NCBI RefSeq assembly: GCF_021184025.1
Contig: NZ_CP036537.1
Location: 5,022,001-5,086,000, forward strand
DNA: 64,000 nucleotides
Direction: 5' to 3'
DNA from: Rhodopseudomonas boonkerdii
Lineage (GTDB): Bacteria > Pseudomonadota > Alphaproteobacteria > Rhizobiales > Xanthobacteraceae
Positions 35,120 to 44,772 of the stretch are shown in pieces. The notes under the pieces were generated by a model that saw only the letters and a list, made by a program, of their open reading frames with translations, was not told the DNA's origin and ran no database searches. A program made the position numbers and the translations under genes. The number at the start of each line of letters is the position of its first letter. Positions within the stretch are counted from its first letter, which is position 1.

Positions 35120-37591
35120 TTACGTTCCACGCGGCTTGGCACGACGGGTCGGCATGGCGGTCGCCGGATCGTCCGGCCAGGGATGGCGTGGATAACGGCC
35201 ACGCAGGTCCGAGCGAACGTCCTGATAGCTGCCGCGCCAAAAACCAGGCAGATCGCGCGTTACCTGCACCGGTCGCTGTGCCGGCGACAACAGTTCCAGC
35301 ACCAACGGCACCTTGCCCTTGGCGACGGAGGGATGCGTGCCAAGTCCGAACAGTTCCTGCAAACGGACGGCGATGGTCGGGCCCTGCTCGGCTTCATAAT
35401 CGATCGCAAGCATGGTGCCGGTCGGTGCTTCGAAATGAGTCGGCGCTTCTCTATCAAGGCGAACGCGCTGATCCCAGGGAAGCAGATTCATGATCGTGTC
35501 GGACAGATCGCCGGCGGAGAAGTCCTTCAGCGAAGTTTTGCCGAATAGCGCGGGCGCAAGCCATGCCTCGCGCGTATCGATCAACGCCTGATCGGACAGA
35601 TCGGGCCAGGCCTCGCCTTCGGAAGCACGCAGGAACATCACGCGGCCGCGCCACTGTTGCAGCGCCCTGGACCATGGCAGCCGATCAAGGCCGAGCCCTG
35701 CGAGACCATTGGCGAAGACGCGCGCGGCATCTTCGGAGGCCATCACTGTCAGCGGCGCCTCGGATAGCGTGATCGCATGCAGAGTGCGCTTGCGGCGGCC
35801 GCGGAGGCTCGTCGAGCCGCGGTCGAACGTGATCTCGTCGGCATTTTCAATGTGTTCGGCGAAGCGCGTTTCAATCTCGGTTTGCGAGAGCGGCGCGGCG
35901 AGCAGAATGCGTCCGTTCGCAGCGGTGCCGGTGAGTTCGCCGACGGCGATGTAAGGCGCTTTCGCCAGCGCAACACTCTGCTCGACGGACGCGCCGCGCC
36001 CATTGGCGAGCAGGAAACTGCCATTGCCGCGATTCTTCGCGACCCGATCGGGAAAAGCAAAAGCGAGCATGGCGCCGGTGGACAGCTCTCCTGCCTCAGT
36101 TGGGGAGGAAGACGACACCTGCGCGGCCCAGCGCTCGGTCAATTGCCTTGCGCTTGATGCACGCGGCGAGCGGTCGCGACGAAACTGATCGAGGCGATGG
36201 TCGAGATCGACGCTGTCGCCGCCAAGGCCGCGCTCGGTGAGGATAGCGGCAATCCCCGCGGCGTCCTCGGCATAACCGAAGCGCGCGGAATCCACGATCA
36301 TGCGTGCGAGGCGCGGTGGTAGCGCGAGTTCACGCAGCGCACGGCCTTCATCGGTGATGCGGCCATCGCCATCAAGCGCGCCGAGCTCGACCAGCAGGCT
36401 GCGCGCCTCCTTCAAGGCCGGTACCGGCGGCGGATCGAGGAAAGTGAGCTGCGCGGGATCGTTGATGCCCCATTGCGCGCAATCCAGCAGCAGTGTCGAC
36501 AGATCGGCACTCAGAATTTCCGGCTGGGTATAGGCAGGCAACGAGGCAGTCTGCGGTTCGTCCCATAGCCGATAGCAGATGCCAAGCTCGGTGCGACCGG
36601 CACGGCCGCGGCGCTGGTCCACTGCGGCGCGCGAAGCGCGCACGGTTTCGAGCCGCGTCAGGCCGATATCGGGCTCGTAGCGCGGCACACGGGCGAGCCC
36701 GCAATCGACCACGATGCGCACCCCCTCGATGGTCAGCGAGGTCTCGGCGATGGACGTCGCCAGCACCACCTTGCGCTGGCCCTTGGGCGCCGGCTGGATG
36801 GCGCGGTCCTGCACGGCGGCATCCAGCGCGCCGAACAGCGGCACGATTTCGGTGCCGGCATCCTGCAGGCGTTCGGCGAGGAAATTCTGCGTACGGCGAA
36901 TTTCCGCCGCGCCGGGCAGGAAGGCGAGCACCGAGCCACTATCCGCACGCAGCGCCGCAGCGATGGCGTCGGCCATCTGCCGCTCGACCTGCACATCCGG
37001 CTTGCGGCCGAGATAGCGTGTCTCCACCGGAAAGGCGCGACCCTCGCTGGCGATGACCGGCGCATCGCCGAGCAGTTTCGCGATCCGCGCACCATCGATC
37101 GTCGCGGACATCACAAGGATGCGGAGATCCTCGCGCAGCCCGATCTGCGCATCGCGCGCGAGGGCAAGGCCGAGATCGGCATCGAGGGAGCGTTCGTGAA
37201 ATTCGTCGAACAGCACCGCGCCGACGCCGGAAAGTTCGGGATCGTCCAATATCTGGCGTGCGAAAATGCCCTCGGTCACCACCTCGATCCGCGTGTTGCG
37301 CGAGATCTTGGAACCGAAGCGGACGCGGTAGCCGACCGTCTCGCCGGCGCGTTCGCCCAGCGTCTTCGCCATCCGCTCGGCACTGGCGCGGGCGGCGATA
37401 CGGCGCGGCTCCAGCATGACGATCTTCTTGCCGTTGAGCCATGGCGCGTCGAGCAGCGCGAGCGGCACGCGCGTGGTCTTGCCGGCGCCGGGCGGCGCCA
37501 CCAGAACGGCGGCATTGCTGCCTTGCAGCGCGCCGGCCAGATCGTCCAGCACCGCGTCGATGGGTAAAGATGTATCGAAAGTCCGGGTCAT
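35120..37591 (-). CDS. hrpB: ATP-dependent helicase HrpB
   Basis: 823 residues, standard for HrpB. Helicase motifs: I VAPPGAGKTTRVPLALL, Ia LEPRRIAARA, II LFDEFHERSLDADLG (DEFH), III MSATIDG and VI QRRGRAGRTELG. The C-terminal HrpB-specific domain contains LPWDQRVRLDREAPTHFEAP and ends in YPRHPWPDDP. It is a DEAH-type RNA-helicase relative of unclear physiological role. It is divergent from the acyltransferase gene. Confidence 0.95.
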   Translation of the reverse strand: MTRTFDTSLPIDAVLDDLAGALQGSNAAVLVAPPGAGKTTRVPLALLDAPWLNGKKIVMLEPRRIAARASAERMAKTLGERAGETVGYRVRFGSKISRNTRIEVVTEGIFARQILDDPELSGVGAVLFDEFHERSLDADLGLALARDAQIGLREDLRILVMSATIDGARIAKLLGDAPVIASEGRAFPVETRYLGRKPDVQVERQMADAIAAALRADSGSVLAFLPGAAEIRRTQNFLAERLQDAGTEIVPLFGALDAAVQDRAIQPAPKGQRKVVLATSIAETSLTIEGVRIVVDCGLARVPRYEPDIGLTRLETVRASRAAVDQRRGRAGRTELGICYRLWDEPQTASLPAYTQPEILSADLSTLLLDCAQWGINDPAQLTFLDPPPVPALKEARSLLVELGALDGDGRITDEGRALRELALPPRLARMIVDSARFGYAEDAAGIAAILTERGLGGDSVDLDHRLDQFRRDRSPRASSARQLTERWAAQVSSSSPTEAGELSTGAMLAFAFPDRVAKNRGNGSFLLANGRGASVEQSVALAKAPYIAVGELTGTAANGRILLAAPLSQTEIETRFAEHIENADEITFDRGSTSLRGRRKRTLHAITLSEAPLTVMASEDAARVFANGLAGLGLDRLPWSRALQQWRGRVMFLRASEGEAWPDLSDQALIDTREAWLAPALFGKTSLKDFSAGDLSDTIMNLLPWDQRVRLDREAPTHFEAPTGTMLAIDYEAEQGPTIAVRLQELFGLGTHPSVAKGKVPLVLELLSPAQRPVQVTRDLPGFWRGSYQDVRSDLRGRYPRHPWPDDPATAMPTRRAKPRGT

Positions 37592-37740
37592 GAGGCTCGC
37601 ATCGGTTAACGCCCATTAACCAGCGCGCGAAGCTCGCGCAAGCGTGACCATCCGATCAATATTTTGGATAATAACAGCAAGCCATTTGAAACCGATTGTC
37701 CCGATTATGCCGCGCAAAAGGGGCGCGGAGAGGGATTACC

Positions 37741-38781
37741 ATGACCATGAGCGGCATATCGGCCGGCTCGGAGCGGGTCGATTGGGTCGACTACGCCAAG
37801 GGCATCTGCATCATCATGGTGGTGATGATGCATTCCGTGCTGGGCACCGAACTCGCGGCCGGCGAGACCGGCTACATGCATTATCTCGTCGAATTCGCCA
37901 AACCGTTCCGGATGCCGGACTTCTTCCTGATCTCCGGCCTGTTCCTCGCGCGCGTGATCGACCGCGACTGGCGCACCTATCTCGACCGCAAGGTGATACA
38001 CTTTCTGTATTTCTATGCGCTGTGGGTGACCATCCAGTTCGGCTTCAAGGCCCCGGGTTTCACCGCCGAACATGGCTGGCCCTATGTGATCAAGCTGTAT
38101 CTGCTGTCTTATATCGATCCTTTCGGCACGCTGTGGTTTATCTATCTGCTGCCGGTGTTCTTCGTGCTGACCAAAGCTATGCGCAACGTGCATCCCGCAC
38201 TGATCTGGGGCATCGCCGCGGTGCTTGAGAGTCTGCATGTGCAGACCGGCTGGACCGCGATCGATGAATTCTGTGCGCGCTTCATCTACTTCTATTCGGG
38301 CTATCTGTTCGCAACGCAGGTATTTGCGCTGTCGGACAAGGCGCGGACCAAGCCGATGCTGGCACTGACCGGCCTCGCCGTCTGGGCAGTGGTGAATGCC
38401 GCGCTGGTGCATGGCGGCGTCAGCGAATGGCCGGGGATATCGCTTGCGCTCGGCTTTGCCGGCGCCATGGCGATCATCGTGATCGGCACCTTGCTGGCGA
38501 AGATGCAATGGCTGGATTTCGTTCGCTTCTTCGGCGAGCATTCCATCGTCATCTATCTCGCTTTCTTCCTGCCGATGGCCACCGCACGCACGGTCCTCCT
38601 GAAACTCGCACCGCTGGACGTCGGCACCATTGCCCTGCTCGTTACCGTCAGCGGTATCGTCGGTGCGCTGGCGATCTGGTGGCTGGCCCTGCGTGTCCGC
38701 GCCAATTTCCTGTTCGAACGGCCAGAGGCGTTCTGGATTGCGCCGAAGAAGAAGGGCGCTGCGCTGCAACTCGCTGAATGA
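37741..38781 (+). CDS. Acyltransferase 3 family membrane protein
   Basis: 346 residues from ATG 37741, which has GGAGAGGG about 7-14 bases upstream. The first segment RVDWVDYAKGICIIMVVMMH has the typical acyltransferase-3 histidine and is followed by FRMPDFFLISGLFLARV and about ten transmembrane helices. Family members O-acylate extracellular or lipid-linked glycans. The acceptor is unknown, and no glycan cluster adjoins. The perfect hairpin at 38783-38818 lies immediately after the stop. Confidence 0.9.
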   Translation: MTMSGISAGSERVDWVDYAKGICIIMVVMMHSVLGTELAAGETGYMHYLVEFAKPFRMPDFFLISGLFLARVIDRDWRTYLDRKVIHFLYFYALWVTIQFGFKAPGFTAEHGWPYVIKLYLLSYIDPFGTLWFIYLLPVFFVLTKAMRNVHPALIWGIAAVLESLHVQTGWTAIDEFCARFIYFYSGYLFATQVFALSDKARTKPMLALTGLAVWAVVNAALVHGGVSEWPGISLALGFAGAMAIIVIGTLLAKMQWLDFVRFFGEHSIVIYLAFFLPMATARTVLLKLAPLDVGTIALLVTVSGIVGALAIWWLALRVRANFLFERPEAFWIAPKKKGAALQLAE

Positions 38782-38782
38782 T

Positions 38783-38818
38783 GACTGTCATTGCCCGCTT
38801 TCGTGGGCAATGACAGTC
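38783..38818. repeat. Perfect inverted repeat after the acyltransferase gene
   Basis: GACTGTCATTGCCC and its exact complement GGGCAATGACAGTC enclose GCTTTCGT, forming a 14-bp perfect stem one base after the TGA. There is no T tract, so it is more likely a short relative of the family-C palindrome than a classical terminator. Confidence 0.8.
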
Positions 38819-38863
38819 GGGGTTAGGGCTGTCATTCGCCGCAAAAATCCTTAAATTGCGGCC

Positions 38864-41800
38864 ATGTCGAAAGCCCCCGCAAAATCTGCCTCCCCCGCCC
38901 CCGTGAAAGCGCCTAGCAAAGGTGACCACGTCTTTCTGGTGGACGGCTCGTCCTACATCTTCCGCGCCTATCACGCGCTGCCGCCGCTGAATCGCAAATC
39001 CGACGGGTTGCAGGTCAACGCCGTGCTCGGCTTCTGCAACATGCTGTGGAAACTCATGCGCGACATGCCCCCGGCGGACAAGCCGACGCATCTGGCGATT
39101 ATCTTCGACAAATCCGAGATTACCTTCCGCAACAAGCTCTATCCCGACTACAAGGCCCACCGCCCCCCGGCGCCCGACGACCTGATCCCGCAGTTTGCCC
39201 TGATCCGTGACGCAGTGCGCGCCTTCGATCTGCCATGTATCGAACAGGCTGGCTTCGAGGCCGATGACCTGATCGCAACCTATGTGCGGCAGGCCTGCGA
39301 GCGCGGCGCCACCGCCACCATCGTCTCCTCCGACAAGGATCTGATGCAGCTCGTGACTGATTGCGTCACCATGTACGATACCATGAAGGATCGTCGCCTT
39401 GGCGTGCCCGAGGTAATCGAGAAATTCGGTGTGCCTCCGGAGAAGGTGGTCGAGGTGCAGGCGCTGGCCGGCGACAGCGTTGACAACGTGCCGGGCGTGC
39501 CGGGCATCGGCATCAAGACCGCAGCACAGCTCATCACCGAATATGGCGATCTCGAAACCCTGCTCGCCCGCGCTCCCGAAATCAAACAACCGAAGCGTCG
39601 CGAGGCGCTGATCGAGAATGCCGAGAAGGCACGCATCTCGCGCCAGCTCGTGCTGCTCGATGACAAGGTGACGCTGGATGTGCCGCTTGACGACCTTGCA
39701 GTGCATGAGCCGGATGCGAGGAAGCTCATCGCTTTTCTAAAGCGAATGGAATTCACCACCCTCACCCGCCGCGTGGCTGAATATTCGCATATCGATATTG
39801 CCGACGTACCCGCCGAAGCGGAAAGCGGCTCCGCGAAGCCGGCCACGAAAGGCAGCGGCGAAGCTGGCAGCCAGGGCGGCGACCTGTTTGGCGACATCGA
39901 GCAGGCGCCCGCGGTGAAGAGGAAGACCAACGGCAACGGCGCCCATGCGACAGCCCCCGGCAGTAAGGATGTGCTCACACCGGCCGCATTGGCGAAGGCC
40001 CGCGCCGAAGCCGCGCGCAATACACCGGTAAAACGCGATAGATATGGCACGATCCGCACTCGCACCGACCTCGACAAGTGGATCGCGCGCATTCTCGACA
40101 TCGGCCATGTGGCCTTCGAGGCCAAAGCCAGCTCGGACGACCCCATGCAGGCTGACATCGTCGGCCTTGCGCTGGCGCTCGGGCCGAATGACGCGACCTA
40201 TATTCCGTTCGCCCATCGTCAATCCGGCGACGGTGCCGGCCTGTTCGCCGCCGATCTCGAGCCCGATCAGCTCAAGGCCGCCGATGCGTTGGACGCGCTG
40301 AAACCGCTCTTGGAAACAGCCGGCCTCCTCAAGGTCGGCTTCAACATCAAGTTCACCGCGGTGCTCCTGGCACAGCATGGCATCACGCTGCGCAACCATG
40401 ACGACGTGCAGCTGATGTCCTATGCACTCGATGCCGGTCGCAATGCACACGGACTGGAGGCACTGGCAGAGGCATGGCTCGGCCATGCCGTGTTGACCTA
40501 TGGCGAGATTATCGGCTCCGGCAAGGGCAAGCTCACTTTCGAGCAAGTGAAGATCGACCGCGCCACCGAATACGCCGCCGAGGACGCCGACGTACTGTTG
40601 CGGCTATGGAATGTGCTGAAGCCGCGCCTCGCTGCCGAGCGGATGAATACGGTCTATGAGACCCTCGAGCGACCGCTGATCTCCGTGCTGGCACGGATGG
40701 AGCGTCGCGGCATCTCGATCGACCGGCAGGTGCTATCAAAGCTCTCGGCGGATTTTGCGCAGACGGCCGCCCGCATCGAATCCGAAATCAAGGAGATCGC
40801 CGGCGAGGACATCAATATCGGCAGCCCGAAACAGCTCGGCGACATCCTGTTCGGCAAGATGGGCCTGCCCGGCGGCAGCAAGACCAAGACCGGCGCGTGG
40901 TCCACCTCGGCGCAGGTGCTCGATGAACTTGCGGAACAGGGCCACGAATTTCCGCGCAAGATTCTCGACTGGCGGCAGGTGTCGAAACTGCGTTCGACCT
41001 ATACCGACGCATTGCCGAACTATGTGCATCCACAAACCCATCGCGTTCATACGACCTACGCGCTGGCCGCGACCACCACCGGACGGCTGTCCTCCAACGA
41101 GCCGAACCTGCAGAACATCCCGGTGCGCACCGAGGATGGCCGCAAGATCCGCCGCGCTTTCGTCGCCTCCCCCGGCCACAAGCTGGTGTCCGCCGACTAT
41201 TCGCAGATCGAGCTGCGCCTGCTCGCCGAGATCGCCGATATTCCCGTGCTGAAACAAGCCTTCCAGGACGGGCTCGACATTCACGCCATGACGGCGTCGG
41301 AAATGTTCGGCGTGCCGGTGAAAGACATGCCGGCTGAAGTGCGCCGCCGCGCCAAGGCAATCAATTTCGGCATTATCTACGGCATCTCGGCCTTCGGCCT
41401 CGCCAACCAGCTCGGCATCCCGCGCGAGGAAGCCTCGGCCTATATCAAAAAATACTTCGAACGCTTCCCCGGCATCCGCGCTTACATGGACCAGACCCGC
41501 GACTTCTGCCGGGAACATGGCTATGTGACCACGCTGTTCGGCCGCAAGTGTCATTACCCCGACATCAAGGCCTCGAACCCGTCGCTGCGCGCTTTCAACG
41601 AACGCGCCGCCATCAATGCACGCCTACAGGGCACCGCCGCCGACATCATCCGCCGTGCCATGAGCCGGATGGAGGATGCGCTGGCCGAGAAGAAGCTCTC
41701 AGCGAAGATGCTGCTGCAGGTGCATGACGAACTGATTTTTGAGGTACCCGACGACGAGGTGGCCGCGACGCTGCCGGTGGTCCAGCACACCATGCAGGAT

Positions 41801-41881
41801 GCGCCCTTCCCGGCGGTGCTGCTATCGGTGCCGCTGAATGTCGATGCGCGGGCGGCGGACAATTGGGAAGAGGCGCATTGA
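38864..41881 (+). CDS. polA: DNA polymerase I
   Basis: 1005 residues. The N-terminal 5'-nuclease domain has VFLVDGSSYIFRAYHALPPL and GDSVDNVPGVPGIGIKTA. The central 3'-5' exonuclease fold is present, but the first DxE motif reads VAFEAKASSDD (about 417-427) and the Exo II motif reads NIKFTAVLL (T about 498 in place of Asp). The Exo III YAAED (570-574) is kept. Polymerase motifs are complete: A SADYSQIELRLLAE, B RRRAKAINFGIIYG, C LLQVHDELIFEVP. It fills gaps in repair and removes Okazaki primers. Proofreading is probably weak or absent. Confidence 0.97.
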   Translation: MSKAPAKSASPAPVKAPSKGDHVFLVDGSSYIFRAYHALPPLNRKSDGLQVNAVLGFCNMLWKLMRDMPPADKPTHLAIIFDKSEITFRNKLYPDYKAHRPPAPDDLIPQFALIRDAVRAFDLPCIEQAGFEADDLIATYVRQACERGATATIVSSDKDLMQLVTDCVTMYDTMKDRRLGVPEVIEKFGVPPEKVVEVQALAGDSVDNVPGVPGIGIKTAAQLITEYGDLETLLARAPEIKQPKRREALIENAEKARISRQLVLLDDKVTLDVPLDDLAVHEPDARKLIAFLKRMEFTTLTRRVAEYSHIDIADVPAEAESGSAKPATKGSGEAGSQGGDLFGDIEQAPAVKRKTNGNGAHATAPGSKDVLTPAALAKARAEAARNTPVKRDRYGTIRTRTDLDKWIARILDIGHVAFEAKASSDDPMQADIVGLALALGPNDATYIPFAHRQSGDGAGLFAADLEPDQLKAADALDALKPLLETAGLLKVGFNIKFTAVLLAQHGITLRNHDDVQLMSYALDAGRNAHGLEALAEAWLGHAVLTYGEIIGSGKGKLTFEQVKIDRATEYAAEDADVLLRLWNVLKPRLAAERMNTVYETLERPLISVLARMERRGISIDRQVLSKLSADFAQTAARIESEIKEIAGEDINIGSPKQLGDILFGKMGLPGGSKTKTGAWSTSAQVLDELAEQGHEFPRKILDWRQVSKLRSTYTDALPNYVHPQTHRVHTTYALAATTTGRLSSNEPNLQNIPVRTEDGRKIRRAFVASPGHKLVSADYSQIELRLLAEIADIPVLKQAFQDGLDIHAMTASEMFGVPVKDMPAEVRRRAKAINFGIIYGISAFGLANQLGIPREEASAYIKKYFERFPGIRAYMDQTRDFCREHGYVTTLFGRKCHYPDIKASNPSLRAFNERAAINARLQGTAADIIRRAMSRMEDALAEKKLSAKMLLQVHDELIFEVPDDEVAATLPVVQHTMQDAPFPAVLLSVPLNVDARAADNWEEAH

Positions 41882-41882
41882 G

Positions 41883-42518
41883 ATGCCGCACATAACGGCT
41901 TTGCTCGGTTTCGCCATTGTCTCGCTTAGCATGGTGCTGACGCCCGGTCCGAACATGATCTATCTGATCTCGCGCTCGATCACGCAGGGACCGGCGGCCG
42001 GCCTGGTGTCGCTCGGCGGTGTGGCGCTGGGGTTTATTTTCTACATGCTGTGCGCAGCATTCGGGATCACCGCCCTGCTGTTCGCCGTGCCCTACGCTTA
42101 CGACGCACTGCGCCTTGGCGGCGCGGCCTATCTGCTGTGGCTGGCTTGGCAGGCGCTGAAGCCGAACGGACGTTCGCCGTTTCAGGTGAAGCAGCTGGCG
42201 ATCGACAGCCCACGCAAACTGTTCACCATGGGCTTACTTACCAATCTGCTCAATCCGAAGGCCGCCATGCTCTACCTGGCGCTGCTGCCGCAATTCATCG
42301 ATCCCAGCGCAGGCAGTATTCTGATGCAATCGCTGGCGCTTGGCGCGACACAGATCGCCATCAGCGTCGCCGTCAATGCCATGATCGCCATCGCTGCCGG
42401 ATCGATCGCCCTGTTTCTGGCAGGGCGCCCGACCTGGCTGAAACTGCAGCGCTGGCTGATGGGCACCGTGCTGGCGGGCCTCGCCGTGCGAATGGCGCTG
42501 GAGTCGCGGCGTAGCTAG
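41883..42518 (+). CDS. LysE family translocator
   Basis: 211 residues from ATG 41883, two bases after the polA stop. It has six hydrophobic helices with the LysE/RhtB signature LTPGPNMIYLISRSITQGPA near the N-terminus, then GLLTNLLNPKAAMLYLALLP. These carriers export amino acids or related metabolites. The substrate cannot be told. The upstream frame to 41838 overlaps polA and is not needed. It is convergent with the GST gene, sharing four bases at 42515-42518. Confidence 0.9.
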   Translation: MPHITALLGFAIVSLSMVLTPGPNMIYLISRSITQGPAAGLVSLGGVALGFIFYMLCAAFGITALLFAVPYAYDALRLGGAAYLLWLAWQALKPNGRSPFQVKQLAIDSPRKLFTMGLLTNLLNPKAAMLYLALLPQFIDPSAGSILMQSLALGATQIAISVAVNAMIAIAAGSIALFLAGRPTWLKLQRWLMGTVLAGLAVRMALESRRS

Positions 42519-43141
42519 TCCAGCTTCACCTCGAAACCGCGCTGCACGGCGGGGCGGGCCATCAGCTGCTCGTACCAGCGCTTCACATGCGGGAAATCTT
42601 CCAGCGCCACCTTGTGACGCGGATGGCGCCAGGCCCAGCCGAGAATGGCGAAATCGGCCACTGAAAGGCTGCCCGCGACGAATTCATGATGCGCGAGCCG
42701 CCGATCGAGCACGCCATAGAGCCGGCGGGTCTCGTCGGAGAAGCGTTTGAGGCCATAGGCGCGATCGGTCTCGTTCTCCAGCGCGATGAAATGATGCACC
42801 TGGCCGGGCATCGGGCCGAAGCCGCCCATCTGCCACATCAACCACTCCAGCACCGGGATGCGATCGCCCAGCGATTTCGGCAGGAACTTGCCGGTCTTCT
42901 CGCCGAGATAGAGCAGGATCGCGCCGGATTCGAACACGCTGACCGGCTTGCCGTCCGGTCCTTCGGGATCCACGATGGCCGGGATCTTGTTGTTCGGGCT
43001 GATCTCGAGGAATTCCGGCTTCTGCTGCTCGCCTTTGGTGATGTTCACCGGGACCACCTTGTAAGGCAGGCCCATTTCCTCCAGCGCCACGGAGATCTTG
43101 CGGCCGTTCGGCGTGTTCCAGGTATGCAATTCGATCGTCAT
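42515..43141 (-). CDS. Glutathione S-transferase family protein
   Basis: 208 residues from ATG 43141 (MTIELHTWNTPNGRKISVAL). A thioredoxin-like N-terminal domain (IVDPEGPDGKPVSVFESGAI) precedes an all-helical C-terminal domain with SVADFAILGWAWRH. The PNGRKISVALEEMGLPYKV start resembles YfcG/YghU-type Nu-class GSTs acting on disulfides. It ends in the last bases of the convergent lysE-type gene. Upstream on the same strand lies the LysR regulator, 55 bp away. Confidence 0.92.
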   Translation of the reverse strand: MTIELHTWNTPNGRKISVALEEMGLPYKVVPVNITKGEQQKPEFLEISPNNKIPAIVDPEGPDGKPVSVFESGAILLYLGEKTGKFLPKSLGDRIPVLEWLMWQMGGFGPMPGQVHHFIALENETDRAYGLKRFSDETRRLYGVLDRRLAHHEFVAGSLSVADFAILGWAWRHPRHKVALEDFPHVKRWYEQLMARPAVQRGFEVKLD

Positions 43142-43196
43142 CGGTGTTCCCGTTCTTATGGATCGGCGGCAGGTTGCGTGAGCCGCAACGGAAAGT

Positions 43197-44114
43197 CTAT
43201 CGGCGCGTGCCCGCCATCTCGCGCACATGGGCGATCAGGTTTTGCATCGCCCCGGACACCGACGCTGCCCGCCAGGCAAGCAGCAGCGGCGCCACCGGTC
43301 CCGGCATATCCGCGAGCGACAGATAGGCGACGCCCTCGGTATCCAGCCGACGCATCGACTCCGGCACCACGGACACACCGAGCCCAGCCGCAACGAAGCT
43401 CAGCGTCGAAACCATGCGCGGCGCCTCCTGGCCGATATGCGGGCTGAAGCCGGCCGCGCGACACGCGGTAATGATCGCATCGTAAAGTCCGGGCCCAGTG
43501 GGCCGACGATAGAGGATGAAGGTCTCCTCGGCGAGATCCGCCAGTGCGATGCGCTTGCGTTTGCCGCCGGCGAGCAACGGATGGCCCGCCGGCAAAGCCA
43601 GCAGCATCGGCTCGTTGAGCAGAGGCTCGATCACGAGGCCGGTGGTGTCGCCAACCGGCACACGAATGAAAGCGAGATCGAGCTGCTCCTTTTGCAGCGC
43701 CACGATCAGATCGCCGGTCCGGCTCTCCTCCAGCAACAGATCCACATGTGGCGACTGTTCGCGAAAGGCGCGGACCACAGCGGGGATCAGGGGATGAAAG
43801 GCCGCCGATCCGGTGAAACCCACCGCCAGCTGCCCCTGCTCGCCCCGCGCCGTGCGCTGGGCCGTATCCACGGCATGGTCGAGTTGCACCAGCACCGCCC
43901 GGGCCTCGGCCAGGAAGGCCCGGCCGGCCTCGGTCAGCTCCACGCCGCGCGGCATGCGCACCAGCAAGGTGACGCCGACTGCAGCTTCGAGCGCTCTGAT
44001 CTGCTGGCTCAGCGGCGGTTGCTGGATGCCAAGCCGCAGTGCCGCGCGGGTGACGTGGCGCTCCTCGGCGACGGCGATGAAATACCGGAGATGCCGGAGT
44101 TCGATCATAGACAT
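43197..44114 (-). CDS. LysR family transcriptional regulator
   Basis: 305 residues from ATG 44114; ATG 44108 (MIELRHLRYFIAVAEERHVT) is equally good. The winged helix continues RAALRLGIQQPPLSQQIRAL and the PBP2 effector domain has GQLAVGFTGSAAFHPLIPAV. The LRYF...AEERHVTRAA form is the CatM/BenM-like branch. It is divergent from the chromate transporter pair across a short AT-rich region with a perfect 24-bp palindrome, so it may control either that pair or the GST gene downstream. Confidence 0.92.
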   Translation of the reverse strand: MSMIELRHLRYFIAVAEERHVTRAALRLGIQQPPLSQQIRALEAAVGVTLLVRMPRGVELTEAGRAFLAEARAVLVQLDHAVDTAQRTARGEQGQLAVGFTGSAAFHPLIPAVVRAFREQSPHVDLLLEESRTGDLIVALQKEQLDLAFIRVPVGDTTGLVIEPLLNEPMLLALPAGHPLLAGGKRKRIALADLAEETFILYRRPTGPGLYDAIITACRAAGFSPHIGQEAPRMVSTLSFVAAGLGVSVVPESMRRLDTEGVAYLSLADMPGPVAPLLLAWRAASVSGAMQNLIAHVREMAGTRR

Positions 44115-44124
44115 ATCAATAGAA

Positions 44125-44148
44125 TATGGATTTATATAAATCCATATA
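44125..44148. promoter_or_regulatory. Perfect 24-bp palindrome, candidate LysR operator
   Basis: The stretch from 44125 to 44148 is a perfect inverted repeat with half-site ATATGGATTTAT, centred between the LysR gene and the chromate transporter genes. It is strikingly AT-rich in a GC-rich genome and sits where a LysR-type activator usually binds. Confidence 0.6.
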
Positions 44149-44184
44149 TTAGACATGACTCCTCACGAGGCGTAGCAAGACGCC

Positions 44185-44772
44185 ATGTCAATCTCCCATC
44201 CCAGTATTGCCGCAGCGCCTGTCGAGGCACGCGCGGACCATCCGCCGCCGACATCCATTCAGTTGTTTCTCGGCTTTCTCTGGCTCGGCTTGATCAGCTT
44301 TGGCGGCGCGCTGCCGCTGGCACGACGCATGATCGTCGAGAAGCACAGATGGCTGACGGGCGCCGAATTCACCGAACTGCTCGGCCTGTGCCAGTTCCTG
44401 CCGGGCGGCAATGTCATCAATCTGTCGGTGGCCGTCGGCCTGCATTTCCGCGGCATTCCCGGCGCCATCGCCGGCATCGGCGGACTGGTCGCCATGCCGA
44501 CGCTGATCGTCATCGGCCTCGGCACCATCTATGACCGGTTCCAGACCGATCCGCATGTGCAGCACATGTTTCTCGGCCTCGCGGCCGCAGCTGCCGGCCT
44601 CCTGATCTCGATGGCGGTGAAAGTTGCGTGGCCGATGCGCCGGGACATGGCCGGCATCGTCATCGCCGCTTTGTGCTTCGTTGCCATCGCGATCCTCCGC
44701 CTGCCGCTGCTGCCCACCATGCTGGTATTGGCCGCTCTCAGCATGATGATCGCCGCAAGGAGGACGCCATGA
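44185..44772 (+). CDS. Chromate transporter, CHR domain, first subunit
   Basis: 195 residues with about six helices. The CHR signatures LISFGGALPLARRMIVEKHR, EFTELLGLCQFLPGGNVINL and VAVGLHFRGIPGAIA are intact. It is a short-chain (single-domain) ChrA protein; such proteins function as pairs in which the halves have opposite orientation. The next gene begins at 44769, so ATGA overlap couples the two. The family exports chromate, though some members may move other oxyanions. Confidence 0.92.
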   Translation: MSISHPSIAAAPVEARADHPPPTSIQLFLGFLWLGLISFGGALPLARRMIVEKHRWLTGAEFTELLGLCQFLPGGNVINLSVAVGLHFRGIPGAIAGIGGLVAMPTLIVIGLGTIYDRFQTDPHVQHMFLGLAAAAAGLLISMAVKVAWPMRRDMAGIVIAALCFVAIAILRLPLLPTMLVLAALSMMIAARRTP

